Part shown: piece by piece, positions 10,140-21,808 of the stretch
Layout of the letters: every line of letters starts with the position of its first letter
Position numbering within the stretch: position 1 is the first letter of the stretch
NCBI GenBank assembly: GCA_019915135.1
Contig: JAHLMK010000010.1
Coordinates: 868,001 to 932,000, forward strand
Length of the DNA: 64,000 nucleotides
Source of the DNA: Strobilurus pachycystidiatus
Lineage: Eukaryota > Basidiomycota > Agaricomycetes > Agaricales > Physalacriaceae
Direction of reading: 5' to 3'
Notes under the pieces: generated by a model
The model's input: only the letters and a program-made list of their open reading frames with translations
Databases searched by the model: none
Told to the model about the DNA's origin: nothing
Translations under genes and position numbers: made by a program

Positions 10140-12355
10140 CCCTTGTCGTGGGCCTCTGGGCTTAGACCCAACCAAGAACGCGTTAACAGCCACAGCCGCC
10201 CACTCTCTATATTCGGTGCGCCTCATTCTTCCTCGTCCGTTCTCCTCTCATGCCCCATCTCAGCCACATTCAACAACCAATGCACACGACACGCTGCTGC
10301 CCGTAAGTTTCCGCATCTTCCTTGACAACATTGCCCTCACCACTACCACTTATCAGTCTGCCAATTTGCACTCACGACACACCCCTCGCTGCAGAGCGAC
10401 GAAAGAGGCGCCGACAAACCCGTCCAACTTGCCCCAACTGGCAAGCGACACCCCCATCCAACTGCATCGGCTCTCTGGCTGTCCTCTCAGCGAAACATCG
10501 TCACCTTTCTCGAGTGCATACCCACCTCTATCAACCCCCAATTGCATGAACGTGTAAACCCGGGATGGCATGGCAGCTAGCTCGAGCGCAAACCGACCCG
10601 GTACGTCCTTTTTGTTAGAGCTCTGTTATCGGCACTGATGCTCGAGTAGACAAAAACCTACCTTCCTTCTATGAGTCTCAACGCTTCTATGTCGTATGCT
10701 AACCTCCATAGAGCGCCGCCAAGCATGGTAACAACAACATGCGGCGCTCGTATGCCCAATCTGTTCCAATCGAACCGAGATGCAGCTGCAATAGGCGCTC
10801 ATCGAACCTCGTCGATACGCTTACTGAAAGGTGTGTCCTCTCTTCTCCTCTCATCCAACTTCGTCTGACCCCCTTCCCCTTCTTCTTCCAGGTACGTCAA
10901 AATTCTACATGCACGCGCACTACCCAGTAAGCGAGTGAACGCGACAAATGTCGTCGTCAACTACCTCTGCTGTCATGCATCCGTTCAACCACTCGATGGC
11001 ATACGAGTGAAACCAGTACGCATGTCTGTCTCTCATGTCGATATCCCTCTAATCATCTCCCTAGATGGTCACTCCTCAACCCAAGACCATCAGCGTGAGA
11101 GAGTGAACCACAACGCATCTCATATCCATGCAATCCCATCCTCGTCATTTCGCGCCCAATACACCCATGCGCCGTAGATATTTCCCGGGGGATTTGTGCT
11201 CCCTTGTCGTGGGCCCCGGGCTTAAGGCTTCATGCCGAACTAAACGCACAACCCAAGAGCTCGCATGCTGCTGCCCGTACGTCTCCTGCCGCTCCTCAAC
11301 CTGCACTCACTAACATTTCGCCGCTATCTAGTCTGCCAACGTGCACTCACGACATAACACAGACGAAGGAGACGTCGCCTAACTCGTCCAACTTGCTTCA
11401 ACTGGCATGCGACACCCCAACCACAACTATCGGCTCTCCCTATGTCAACAATGGTCAACTTTTCGAGTGCACACCCATCTTTATCAAACCCGCTTACATT
11501 CAACGTGTAAAATCTCGGGATGGCATGGCAGCTAGCGCGAGCAGACTCTGAAACGGTATGTCTTCGCTGTCAAAGTTTGATACGAAGATGACGCTGATGT
11601 TGAAGTAGACTGTCGAAACAGAAAAACCCTTCTTTATGCCAATCTCAATCTCTCCATGTTATATGCTAACCTTCCAAGAGCGTCACGAGCTGTTCAATAG
11701 CCCCATGCGATGCTCGTACGCTTGCACCACACCAACACAATGCAGTTGCAATAGGCGCTCATTGATTTCGCCTCACCAATGATCACCGGTCCATCTTAAC
11801 GACAGAAAGGTACGCTTCCCAACTCAATCTCGACCCGCATTGTCTAAATTGCCTTGCAGGTGCGTCGGAAAAAACATCATCCTACCCACTGTGAGCGAGT
11901 GAACGCGACAAAATGTCGTCGTCAACTTTCAAATGTCTCCATCATCCTTCGCTCACATCCTGCCTCACCCGTACGTCCTTTCGGCTCTTCGTCTCGAACA
12001 TCTCACTGATATACTCCATAGTGTAAAACCATGGCAGTCAGATGCACCGTAAGAGAGTGAACCAACATGAACACGTACTTGGATCGCCGTATTTGCGCCC
12101 AATACACCCATGCGCCGTAGTTACTTCCCGGGGGATCTGTGCTCCCTTGTCGAGGGCCCCGGGCTTAAGGCTTTCATGCCGAACCAAACGCACAGACACG
12201 GTACCTTAGTAGGTGTCAAGTAGTATCATCGCGATCGCAACAAGACCCTTTGGCCTGATAATAAACCTGTTGATAGCATACTGTACTACTTTGTCATGTC
12301 AGCGAGAATTTAGTCGCCCATTCTGAAAGTTCGAAGCTACGCCCGATGACCTCAA
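10140..12355 (+). repeat. Tandem ~1-kb repeat array with conserved intron-like signals
   Basis: Units begin near 10140 and 11203, and a partial third near 12150, each at a block reading CCCTTGTCGNGGGCC. Matching blocks recur in order: TCTGCCAAYNTGCACTCACGACA, a GGGATGGCATGGCAGCTAGC block, GCAATAGGCGCTCAT, GAGCGAGTGAACGCGACA and CGCCCAATACACCCATGCGCCGTAG. Several GTACGT/GTATGT donors and YAG acceptors stay at equivalent places in both units while the sequence between them has diverged. That is the pattern of real introns between conserved exons. No unit has an uninterrupted reading frame. A further copy lies at 33425-33975. Confidence 0.7.
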
Positions 12356-12524
12356 TCGATTCTAGGCGAGACGAGTCGCCACTGTGCTAAAACTTAGGTA
12401 AACCCATAGATCATAGTGAAGGAATAGACATGGCTGGCAGGCGGATGCCGAAAATTTCATCGACAATTGATAGGCAGCCACGATAAATGGTGAGACGGAT
12501 TCAAAATCGCTTGAGCGCGGGACA
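12356..12524. other. Continuation of the repeat homology, decaying
   Basis: Positions about 12420-12495 still resemble 33905-33975 (shared GGCGGATGCCGAA...CATCGACAAT blocks). The repeated element therefore extends past the tandem array into this flank. Confidence 0.4.
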
Positions 12525-12911
12525 GTGACGGAGGATGTGAAGAATGTCTCACTGAAACGAATATGTGGTCCGTGCGCCACCTACCGGCCCACCTTGACTC
12601 ACCTCTTCAATTGTGCCGCGTTGACTCGAATGACCTGGTCCGTGCACGACTCTTGCAATTCCTATATAAGCCCTCTCTCGAATGCCTCAATCCTCACCAC
12701 TTTCCCTCCGTGGCTGAGATCAAGTGTAGTATCTGTTCTTAATAGCTTGACCGCTATTACGGAGGCACGCCTCCAGTATCCGGTTGACCAATTTTTACCG
12801 CCCGCGTCCTTCGCGCAATGCGAGGACATGATGACCCTGCTGCTGCAGCCATGGCTTGTGTCGTTCTGGGACCTCTCTTCTTTCATTCCCTCATGTTTTG
12901 TTCGTGTCTAA
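12525..12911 (+). pseudogene. Possible LINE-type retroelement C-terminal fragment
   Basis: A 128-residue open frame contains CGPCATYRPTLTHLFNC, a Cys-x2-Cys-x8-His-x4-Cys pattern like the zinc motif at the C-terminal end of many LINE reverse transcriptases or RNase H-bearing elements. No reverse-transcriptase motif is visible nearby, so the assignment is weak. It may just be an unrelated open frame. Confidence 0.2.
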
Positions 12912-12929
12912 CGACTGTTTCCTGTTGGC

Positions 12930-13560
12930 GACAGTTCGGGATGCGGCAAAAGTGCTCTGTTAGGTATCTTGTTCGCTCGTATGATAGATTATTCTATGCA
13001 TCTATGTCCTGAGTACAGTACGGTTGAGCTCTTTGAATGTACGATATCAATGCATCTGGGCAAGAATTTGCGCATGGGGAATGTAGGGCTTTTGTTGGCG
13101 ACGCCTACGAGATTTCTTCAATAATCCGACCCGACGAAGATACCCAGCGCAAGAGTGCGAGTGATAGTGACCTTATCCGCAGGTATGCCCTTGGATGGCG
13201 ACAGTATGCATCCCTCTGCGCAAAAAGAAAGGGTAGCGCTCAAGGCGCGGTCAACTCGGCATGTTGTGCAGGCGGTACTGTCTTGGGGGGTAGATGGGTG
13301 CCAGTGAGGAGCCACCTGTGGTCCAGACTAAAGGAAGCATTGGCCGTGTACAGTACCCGCTGCTAGAAGATTCACGAGAGCCGTGTAGTCATCTTGAATG
13401 GCGCAGACCCCACCCCGTTGATGCTGATGAGCATGCGGCTGCCAATAGTACGAGTATCACCGGTCTTCCAGCGCTCTGTCCTTATCGCAGAAGCGGCTCA
13501 AAGGATTGGCGCAGTGACCGGGTATGTTCGTACTTATACGGACCGGTTTGTCTGCCTTAT
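12930..13560 (+). pseudogene. Relic of a Rho/Ras-type small GTPase
   Basis: Broken reading frames show GTPase-like pieces in order. VGDSSGCGKSALL (about 12927-12963) resembles the P-loop VVGDGxCGKTxLL with an inserted residue, and a GT donor follows. After an AG near 13020, YDINASGQEFAHG and GDAYEISSIIRPDE (13040-13140) resemble the effector-to-switch-II part of Rho proteins. EAAQRIGAV near 13485-13515 resembles the conserved EGxxxAxxIGA block. Frameshifts, stops and the altered P-loop argue it is dead. Confidence 0.4.
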
Positions 13561-14404
13561 GCAGGTGTGAACTGACTGATAGAGTACGGTCTTTTTGGCT
13601 GTGATGTAGCCGTGGGTGTCGAGATGACAGACAGGGAGATACTAGCAACGAGTGTCGAAGAAGCATGACGCCAGGGAGAGGCGCCGATGACCAAGAGGCG
13701 AAGAGGCAGCAGTTAGTCGAAAGCCAAGACGCGATCGGGATTTCCACGTGGTGAAAACTTCCGCTATGCTGTTCTCACGCTGCTTCTCCGCTTCACACTT
13801 TCAGATCGACCACGGCTGTGGCACGTCGCCTTCTGGTTCAAGGGAAGCTGTCTGACAGACCTCGATGTAGATTTCAGCGCCCATTCTGTCTGTGGTCTGT
13901 CAGCACATTATGAGAAGCGTGGTACGGCGTGCAACCTCTGTCAGCACTAGCAAGAACCTTGTGGTGCTCACTTCAAAGTCAGTGCCGGAACACCATGTCA
14001 ATCCTCAAGGCGGCCTACAATCATGGCGACGTGAGAAGAGATGACTTGCGTTGCCCGAGTTGCAGTGCACTTAAGCGGTGAGAAGTCTCTCTACCATATG
14101 CATGCCCAAACTTATCTCTCTTCCTCTCAGATAGCGGCCACATGATGTGCAACAGTCCGCCGTACTATACCATACGCGCGTCTTTTCACCCACAGCTATC
14201 AAGGAAGGAAGTAACTGGACCGCTACGCCGCTCCAAGTTGGGCCACACGATGCACAGCGCTCTAACTCATCTGAGATGTGAGCTATTATTGCTTATCTTT
14301 TTGGAAACACCCTTCTCATGATTTCAGTTTAACTATAATCTCCTATAAAGTCTACACGGTCGATCTTGGAAAAGACGTGCCAGTCCTCGGTACTCCTTCC
14401 AAGC
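13561..14404. promoter_or_regulatory. Intergenic; promoter of the sedolisin gene with TATA at 14344-14350
   Basis: TATAAAG at 14344-14350 lies about 60 bp upstream of the sedolisin ATG at 14405, a normal distance for a fungal TATA-driven gene. The rest of this stretch has no recognisable gene. Confidence 0.5.
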
Positions 14405-16670
14405 ATGTTCAGACTCGCCATATGCGCTGCTTTGGCTGCCTCATCTGCTGTCTATGGCAGTCCCACGCCCCGTAGCATGGCTGTCCACGAACAGCGAGCA
14501 TCCGCCCCCAACACATTCACGATGGCCGGGCCTGCTGACTTGGAGGCCACCTTGGATTTCCGCATCGGTCTCACCCCGAACAATATCGACGGACTTGAGG
14601 CGGCCCTCTACTCCGTCAGTGAGCCAGATAGCGCTCTATATGGCCAGCATCTCACCCAGGATGAGGTGATGGGAATTGACTTGTCACATATATGGACACT
14701 AACTCCTACTTAGGTGAAAGCATTTGCTGCTCCCACCCAAGAGACCGTCTCCCTGGTCACAGAATGGCTTTCTGACAATGGGATCACCGCCAAGACGACC
14801 GGAGCTTTCGATGACTGGCTGTCCTTCACCATTCCTGTGAGCAAGGCTAGCTCCCTGCTAAACGCCCAATTCGACACCTTCGTTCACACCCCCACCGGTG
14901 ACCGCTTGATCCGGACGTTGTCCTACTCAATCCCCGCCGATCTCGTGGCGCACATCGAAGTCGTTCACCCGACAACCGCATTCGTGAAGCCTAGGTTCGG
15001 ATCGCCCATCATGTCGATTCCTATCTCCGGAGCAGCCAACCTGACTGACCGTGCACTTACTGCTCCGGCGTCTTGCGCCAGCACCGTCACCCCCGCTTGC
15101 TTGGAAGCGTTGTACGGAATTCCCACTACTCGTGCCACACAGACGTCAAACCGTCTCGGCGTCTCAGGATTCATTGATCAATTCGCCAATGTAGGCTCCT
15201 ACCTGCTTAGACATAAACTATGTTGATTTTCGTTGTAGGCTGCGGATCTCAGGACTTTCCTAACTGCGCTGAGACCCGACCTCTCACCTGCAACGACCTT
15301 CACCCTCCAGACCTTGGACGGTGGTACCAATCCCCAAGGTAATTTGTTCCGATGTCTCCCTCTAACACCACTGAAAAACTCGCTCCCCAAGGCGCTAATC
15401 AGGCCGGAATCGAAGCTGTCAGTGCAACGACGAACTTGATAGCGTTGTAATCTCATCACGGCATTAGAACTTGGACATTCAATACACAGTCGGTGTCGCC
15501 ACGGGAGTACCGACTGTCTTCATATCTGTGGGCGACAACACTCAAGACGGAGCCTTGGACGGATTCCTGGATATCATCAACTTCTTGAATGCACAAGCCA
15601 GCCCGCCTCAAGTTTTGACGACGAGTTATGGATTCGACGAGACAGATCTTCCTGCTGCCACTGCGACGTATGCTTCCCTTCATCTGTGCGCGTACACATC
15701 TGATCCAATTGCAGTCGTTTGTGCAATGCCTATATGGCTCTTGGAGCTCGTGGTGTCTCCATCCTATTCGCCTCTGGTAAGATTATCCGAGGATTCAATT
15801 GAGTTTGATCTGACTCTGATTATCCTCAGGTGACGGCGGTGTTGCTGGCGGTCAAAGTCGGGCATAATTTCCTTTTCAAGCCTTCTTCGTTACTGATAAC
15901 TTCTAGGCCAAAGCTGTACCACCTTCATCCCCGCTTTCCCAGGCGGTTGTCCTTTCCACACCGCCGTCGGTGCGACCAAAGGTATCAACCCTGAAGTAGC
16001 GGCCACCTTCAGTAGTGGAGGTTTCTCCAATGTCTTTACTCGGCCATCGTACCAGGCCGCTGCTGTTACCACCTATCTGAACGCCCTCGGATCTACCAAT
16101 AGCGGACTTTTCAATCCTGCAGGGCGTGCCTTCCCTGATATCTCTGCACAAGGCCAGAACGTCGAGATTGTCGTTGCTGGCCGCGCTGAGCTCGTGGCTG
16201 GAACTTCCTGCTCTAGCCCCATCTTTTCCAGTGTCATATCGCTGGTGAACGACCGTCTCATTGCTGCCGGAAAGCCTGTCCTCGGATTCCTCAACCCCTT
16301 GTATGTATCCCGATATTCTCGTGCCGCTGCGACTCATTGCGGATTTATCTAGCTTGTATGCTAATCCCTCGGCATTCTTCGATATCACGTCCGGAAACAA
16401 CCCAGGATGTACGCGGAGGAGTCTCGTCTCCATGTGCAGTGATCTAATACCCTTTTTAGGTGGAACGAATGGCTTCCCTGCACGCGCTGGATGTGAGTAC
16501 ATTCTGTAATGGTGTTCAAACGTGAACTAACTTTTTGCGCTCACACAGGGGATCCTGTATGTACCTCCGATGCACACGCGATTCGCAGACTCACACTCAC
16601 ACACTGCTCACAGGTTACCGGTCTCGGAACTCCCAACTTTGCCGCCATTCTTAGTGCTGCCGGTCTGTAA
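14405..16670 (+). CDS. Secreted serine-carboxyl protease (sedolisin, MEROPS S53; tripeptidyl-peptidase type)
   Basis: Twelve exons encode about 566 residues. A signal peptide (MFRLAICAALAASSAVYG) leads a Pro-kumamolisin-type propeptide (about 30-190) and an S53 catalytic domain. The family triad is visible: Glu287 and Asp291 in the EANLD motif (split across the exon 4/5 junction) and Ser485 in GTSCSSP. Asp377 in FASGDGG is the oxyanion-hole aspartate. The C-terminal FFDIT and WDPVTGLGTPNF carry the calcium-site residues. Family enzymes cleave peptides at acidic pH, and this one is predicted to act extracellularly in protein breakdown. Exons 4, 7 and 11 are tiny (26, 27 and 8 nt) yet restore the frame. 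The serine motif has Cys where Ala is common (GTSAS). A TATA box sits about 60 bp upstream. Confidence 0.93.
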
Positions 16671-17546
16671 AGGACACTGTATACGTACGACTTCGCAACA
16701 AATAGTGGAATGATTCGCGTTATGTCTCCAGTGTCAGTTGAAGAACGAGTGACCGGCTGTTTGCAGCACTTCCGGAAACCCTTGCCATTACGGTTTGCGA
16801 AATGAATGAATATCCTGTAGTCCGCATGGCGGCGTGAAGCCCTGGGCAGGCCTTCTGCTCTCAGAGCGACGTTCCTTTCCCATAAGTTAGCTTGTTGTAC
16901 ACGCTTTAAATTTGAGGTGTCTTTTTCGTATCAGCATATCTGTGGCCGTGTGAAAGGGACATTCAGTAGCAGGTTATCATACAGATTGTTCAGGACGGGG
17001 AACTACCGCGCATCCAAATTCATCTTCACTTTGAACAGTGAACGTTCCAACTTCCAAGGGCCGGCAGAGGGAATGTTGCACAGCCACTGAGCCATCGCGT
17101 GTCATGGCCAATCATTTGTTTGGGTCACCTGCAGGTGTTTACCGGTACCACCACCATCGTCGGTTTTCTCTCCTCCTTCCCAAGCACAACCATCGCATCC
17201 TCTGGCTGTCACTGCCCCAATATACCATAATTCTCAAAGCCGCCTTAATCTCGCCTTAACGCACTCAATAGAGGCACTTAGTCGAGCCTCTTGCTTTAGA
17301 TCTAAGCTCCAACGAGTGAGTCTTCAGATGTCCTCCCTATAACGATCTTAGAACGATAATAGCCGCAATTCATTCTTTGAATGGACTGAGCACACCTGAC
17401 GAACGATTGACACCGACTTTATCAATCAACAGCACTTGAGGTATGGAGCAGTCTGTTGATAAACCGTATGCGGTTAAACACTCTGTACAGACCGCGCTCC
17501 AACCATCCCTTCATGAGCAGGAAGTCACGATAATAGTAGATCGGAT
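16671..17546. other. Intergenic, nothing recognised
   Basis: Holds the 3' flank of the sedolisin gene and the 5' flank of the OXR1-like gene. No gene, repeat or clear core promoter motif was seen. Confidence 0.5.
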
Positions 17547-19142
17547 ATGCCCCCAATCGACTCGATACCATCTCTAATACCACTGCCGGCACCCACCCCT
17601 TCTCGCGCACAGCAAAAGGCGCGCGAAGATGAGGCACTCTACGATAAATACGCGATCCTCTTCTCCCCTCCAACTCCGCGTCCATCACCGGTACCGGACC
17701 TGCCTGTAAAGACCAACATTCGGCCCGCCCCAGACCCCATACCTTCCTCCTCTGACGACAGCGAATTTGGCTCATTTGTGTCAGTACCTCCGTCAGAAGA
17801 TCCTTTGGCCGCCTTCACACCGTTCGACCAGGACTTCTCGTCCGACTCTAGCCACCACACACGGAATACCAGTCATGATTTCTTTGGCAAATTCGCCCAA
17901 GAAGCAAAGATAGCGTCAGAGAAGAGCAAACAGGACGTCCTCAACGAGCTGCTCCTGAGCGACGCTGATCCGCTCTTCTGGCCAAAGCCGCAGCCGAAGC
18001 TGTCGGACTCACCAGAACTAGACTTGGACTACTTTGCGCCAAAGTCGCCACCCACATCGTCGTCAATGCCACCATCACATTTACGCCGCCATACTCGTCA
18101 ATCACCCTCGCGCTCGCCAACACTTTCCACGGCGACGCTGGCACCGCCCATGACCTCTGCATCCACGGCATCTTCACCTCCGACAGCGGCCTCGTCTATT
18201 TTGTCATCCGACATTGGCCTGGAACGCAAACCCACACCTCCATCGGGTCCATCCCGATCTCAGTCTTATCAGACTCTCTCTTACATATCTGCGCGCCTCC
18301 TTCCCCAAAAGCAGCATACTCCCCCGCCCACTCGACATACTCCCCCGCCCACTCGACATGACACTCTTCAGTCGTTATTTAATCCTCCTACTGAATCAAT
18401 ATCGCACGGCACCCCATTCGCATCGCATGATACAATGTTCATACCTCCCACGGGTGCCCCTGGATACAAGGGCGAGAACCACAACTGGGACAAGGGGTTT
18501 TCGGCAGAGCTAGAGGAGGAGCGTACGCGCCCAGCCACCCCTGTCGACATGAGTATGATCATCGAGAAAAAGACCGGATACGTCGACCTCAAAGGCAGGC
18601 GAGAAATGACCGTCGGCGTTCTCGATGCCACGCTAGCCAACCGCCTCCGCACACACCTTCCTGCCCTCATCCGGCTTCCACGGACATGGAATCTCCTCTA
18701 TTCACTCGATCAGCATGGCATCTCGCTCAACACGCTCTACTCGCGCTGCGAGCTGCCAAAACCGACGCCGCAGTTGCTCATCATACAAGATGCGAACGAC
18801 GCGCTTTTTGGCGTGTATATGGGCGAGGGCATACGGCCATCGAAGGGGCGGGGGTACTATGGCTCTGGCGAGTCGTTCATGTTCAAGGTCAGCCAGGACG
18901 GAGAGTTGAAGGTCTTCAAGTGGACGGGCAGGAACGACTATATTGCGCTTTGTGAGCCAGAATATATATCCTTCGGTGGCGGGGAAGGGCGGTATGGTGT
19001 GTATCTGGATGCGGGGCTTATCGACGGGAGCTCAGCTGGGTGCCCGACGTTTGGGAACGAGCCGCTCTGTTCGAAGGGGCCGATCAAGGCTGGCGCGGTG
19101 GAGTTTGAGTGCGTCGGTTTGGAGGTTTGGAAGCTCGGTTGA
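17547..19142 (+). CDS. TLDc-domain protein, oxidation resistance protein 1 (OXR1) family
   Basis: A single uninterrupted exon encodes 531 residues. The first 350 are low-complexity (Pro/Ser-rich, acidic) with a duplicated HTPPPTR unit near residues 255-270. The C-terminal TLDc domain (about 350-531) is well kept: VGVLDATLANRLRTHLPALI, the WNLLYSLDQHGISLNTLY block, LLIIQDANDALFGVYMGEGI, GYYGSGESFMFK and the ending SKGPIKAGAVEFECVGLEVW. TLDc proteins protect cells from oxidative damage, partly by regulating the V-ATPase. Lack of introns stands out beside neighbours carrying 4-29. The start was chosen at the first ATG of the frame. Confidence 0.92.
   Translation: MPPIDSIPSLIPLPAPTPSRAQQKAREDEALYDKYAILFSPPTPRPSPVPDLPVKTNIRPAPDPIPSSSDDSEFGSFVSVPPSEDPLAAFTPFDQDFSSDSSHHTRNTSHDFFGKFAQEAKIASEKSKQDVLNELLLSDADPLFWPKPQPKLSDSPELDLDYFAPKSPPTSSSMPPSHLRRHTRQSPSRSPTLSTATLAPPMTSASTASSPPTAASSILSSDIGLERKPTPPSGPSRSQSYQTLSYISARLLPQKQHTPPPTRHTPPPTRHDTLQSLFNPPTESISHGTPFASHDTMFIPPTGAPGYKGENHNWDKGFSAELEEERTRPATPVDMSMIIEKKTGYVDLKGRREMTVGVLDATLANRLRTHLPALIRLPRTWNLLYSLDQHGISLNTLYSRCELPKPTPQLLIIQDANDALFGVYMGEGIRPSKGRGYYGSGESFMFKVSQDGELKVFKWTGRNDYIALCEPEYISFGGGEGRYGVYLDAGLIDGSSAGCPTFGNEPLCSKGPIKAGAVEFECVGLEVWKLG
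18316..18358 (+). repeat. In-gene 21-bp tandem duplication
   Basis: The 21-bp unit catactcccccgcccactcg occurs twice in succession, adding seven residues (HTPPPTR) in frame to the low-complexity part of the OXR1-like protein. Confidence 0.7.
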
Positions 19143-21808
19143 TTGCATTGCATTTGTACTATTTACTGCATACATACATATGGATATGGCCATACCTATT
19201 TATTGATTGTCGTCGTGTCTGTATGTACTATTGTCACACGACGTGTTATCCTTGCTCATTCCTTGCCACATATGTGCTCAAGGGCCCAACAGACTCTGCA
19301 GGGTAATCAGGTGGCTCAATTCTGTCAATTGATACTGGATGTGAGATTGCTCCAGGATCTCACTCTATGGCTAAGTGGTCCAACAGACGTTTGGAGCGGA
19401 TGGTAGCGGTCCCCCCGATGAAAGTGGCGGCGGCGTGCGCAAAGAGTACCTCATCAGTCATTGTGAAATTTGACACCGACTCGTACTGCTGTACCGTTTT
19501 GGTTTTGTACTGCTAACAACGGCGAACTGTGTAGATCTACGGTACTTATACAGTGGGTGTTTTACCGGAGTCGGTACATGTGGCCGTTGCTTAACACAGC
19601 CAAACATACTTAGCCTTGTTGCACTTTGCTCTTTTGTACGCAACCTCGGCACACTTCTGCTCCCCACCTCTTCTCACTGTCCGCCGACGCGCCCACTGAC
19701 TACGCGAATCCTTGACCAAGTTGATTTCTGCACTCATTCGCTCTTTCGACGTATCGTGGCCACCACCAGCTTCAGCTTATGGATCATTGCTTCGCCGCCC
19801 CGCCGCCCTCGCCTCCTGCCACCCTTAACTGTTGACGCGATGTATTCATCAACGCGTATCTCGGCGTCGCTGGCTCGTGTTCAGACGCGTCGAGGCGTCG
19901 CTGGCTCATGTTTGCGCCCAGCGCAGGGGCCCTTTGCAAGCGGGCGGCTCGTCACTGAAAATGATCTGGGTCAAGACGGGCCAGTCACAATGGCTTTGGT
20001 AGGTGTGCTCACTCTGCTCATGAGCTACGCCTCATCTAACATCTGACATTGCTAGCTATTTGACTAGGTTGCTTTATCTGTGCCGCACACGTGTCGCGAC
20101 ACTCTCACTACGCTTCACGCTCTACGTTGCCTATGTGGTGATATGTCTCAACATCATATGCTGCCTCTCCCCGTTGACGCGATCTGCCCCCCACGCACGC
20201 GCCGCTCATGCCCGGATGTCGTCTCTACCACCCAGAGACACCTACGCCTAGAGATTACTACTTTGCGCGTTTATTTCGCGTCTATTCTCGCTTCAACCCT
20301 CATACCCCTCCATCAACTTGACTCCAGGCAGATCCCCTGCTGTTGACAGAATTTCCCCAACGCTTCAATGTGCGCGTCCTAGGTCGCCATCGATGACTGT
20401 CGGTAGACGCATCTTGTATTCTGTTGCTGGCCCCCATCTACTACGCCCAGTCGCGGCTCGACGCGTCACTACTGACAATACACCATCCATCCAGCGATCT
20501 ACCATTCGCCCACCTGTTGTGCTTTACTAACTGGCGTCTCCACCACACGAAATCACACTTCATGATCAGCATTGCTATTCTTCGAGTGCATTGAAATTCT
20601 TTCTGGGGAACCTTCTGTCATTGGATCCTCCTCAGTAAGCCTGCTGTTCAATGCTAACTCCATTCTCTCATATTGTGCCGCTAGATCTCAACCTACATAG
20701 AAGCCTCGACCCTGATTCGGGGATGATATGTGTATGTACAGCGACAATCGTCACACAGTCCGCCGCGTATGAGGCGGTGCATCGTGCTATAGAGTCTGCA
20801 ACTTGGTGAATGCCGCCATCTTTTGAGGTGGCCATGGATGCCACTCGTCTTCGTGCCAGGAGTCAAATACCTCAACTATCAAGTTCGTAGGTTCACACCA
20901 GCAGATCTTGGAATATCAAACCCGACCATGTGCCTTCCTTTGTGGTTTCATGCCCGCCATTGATCGCCTGGACCGTAGCAACCGTGCCACCAAGCTAGTA
21001 GTTTGTGGTATGTCTACCCTTTGTTTCTCCCATTCAACACTGATCGTCGTGTGCTCTCATGTATTCAGTTTTGTTCTGATTTAGTGCGATTCTGTGTTTA
21101 TGTACCGGATGTAAGCAGACGAGTACGTCCTTGAACTCCCTGGTCAAAAGAGACAAAGGAGGGATAGCGAGATCGCGCATCTCTTGCTCTCTTAGGTCGT
21201 ATTGTGCGCGCCTGAGCGCCCAATCGAGTGCGAATAATTCCAGCACGCCTTGTCATGGATGAAGTACGTATTTGGGGCCATGTTGGTCTCGGCCGAAGAG
21301 TCAGGAGACCCCGCCGGCAAGTCCCGATGCAACTTTAAACAAACCGTCGTCGTTCTTGAGCTCTTAATTAAATCCTCGGACATGCCTCACGGTCAACGCC
21401 GTGTTCATAGTCATGTACTCAGATTTTGGTCCAAAGTAGCCCACTCAATGAGTGAGCATCATACTTTGGGTGCGCGACACACTTTCGCGTCGCTCGCCAA
21501 TGCCATTTCCAAGTGCGTCTAATGATCCAGCTTTCAATGTACTCTCGCTGCTGGCAGAAAGGCCTTCCCACTTCTCCTCTTTGCTGATCCGAAATCACCA
21601 GCTGAAATCCCTGTTAGGCAAACTACATTGAGGATAACTCTATTTGACGCGGAAGTGATTCTTATGCTGCAAGGATTATCGATCTGGATCTCGTTATGCA
21701 CCAAATGGGACTCGAGATTTCGTCCCAAAGTGGCCGCCCTCATATACTCGCCTACAAATCTCCCTTGTCCAACAACCTCTAACTCGGCGAACGCAGACGT
21801 ATAGTACC
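19143..21808. other. Long intergenic region without a supported gene
   Basis: About 2.7 kb with only short frames. Short motifs such as TTGACGCGAT and GGCGTCGCTGGCTC recur around 19830-20180, suggesting minor local duplication. No domain, tRNA or transposon was seen. The last 200 bp are the promoter side of the WOPR gene. Confidence 0.5.
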
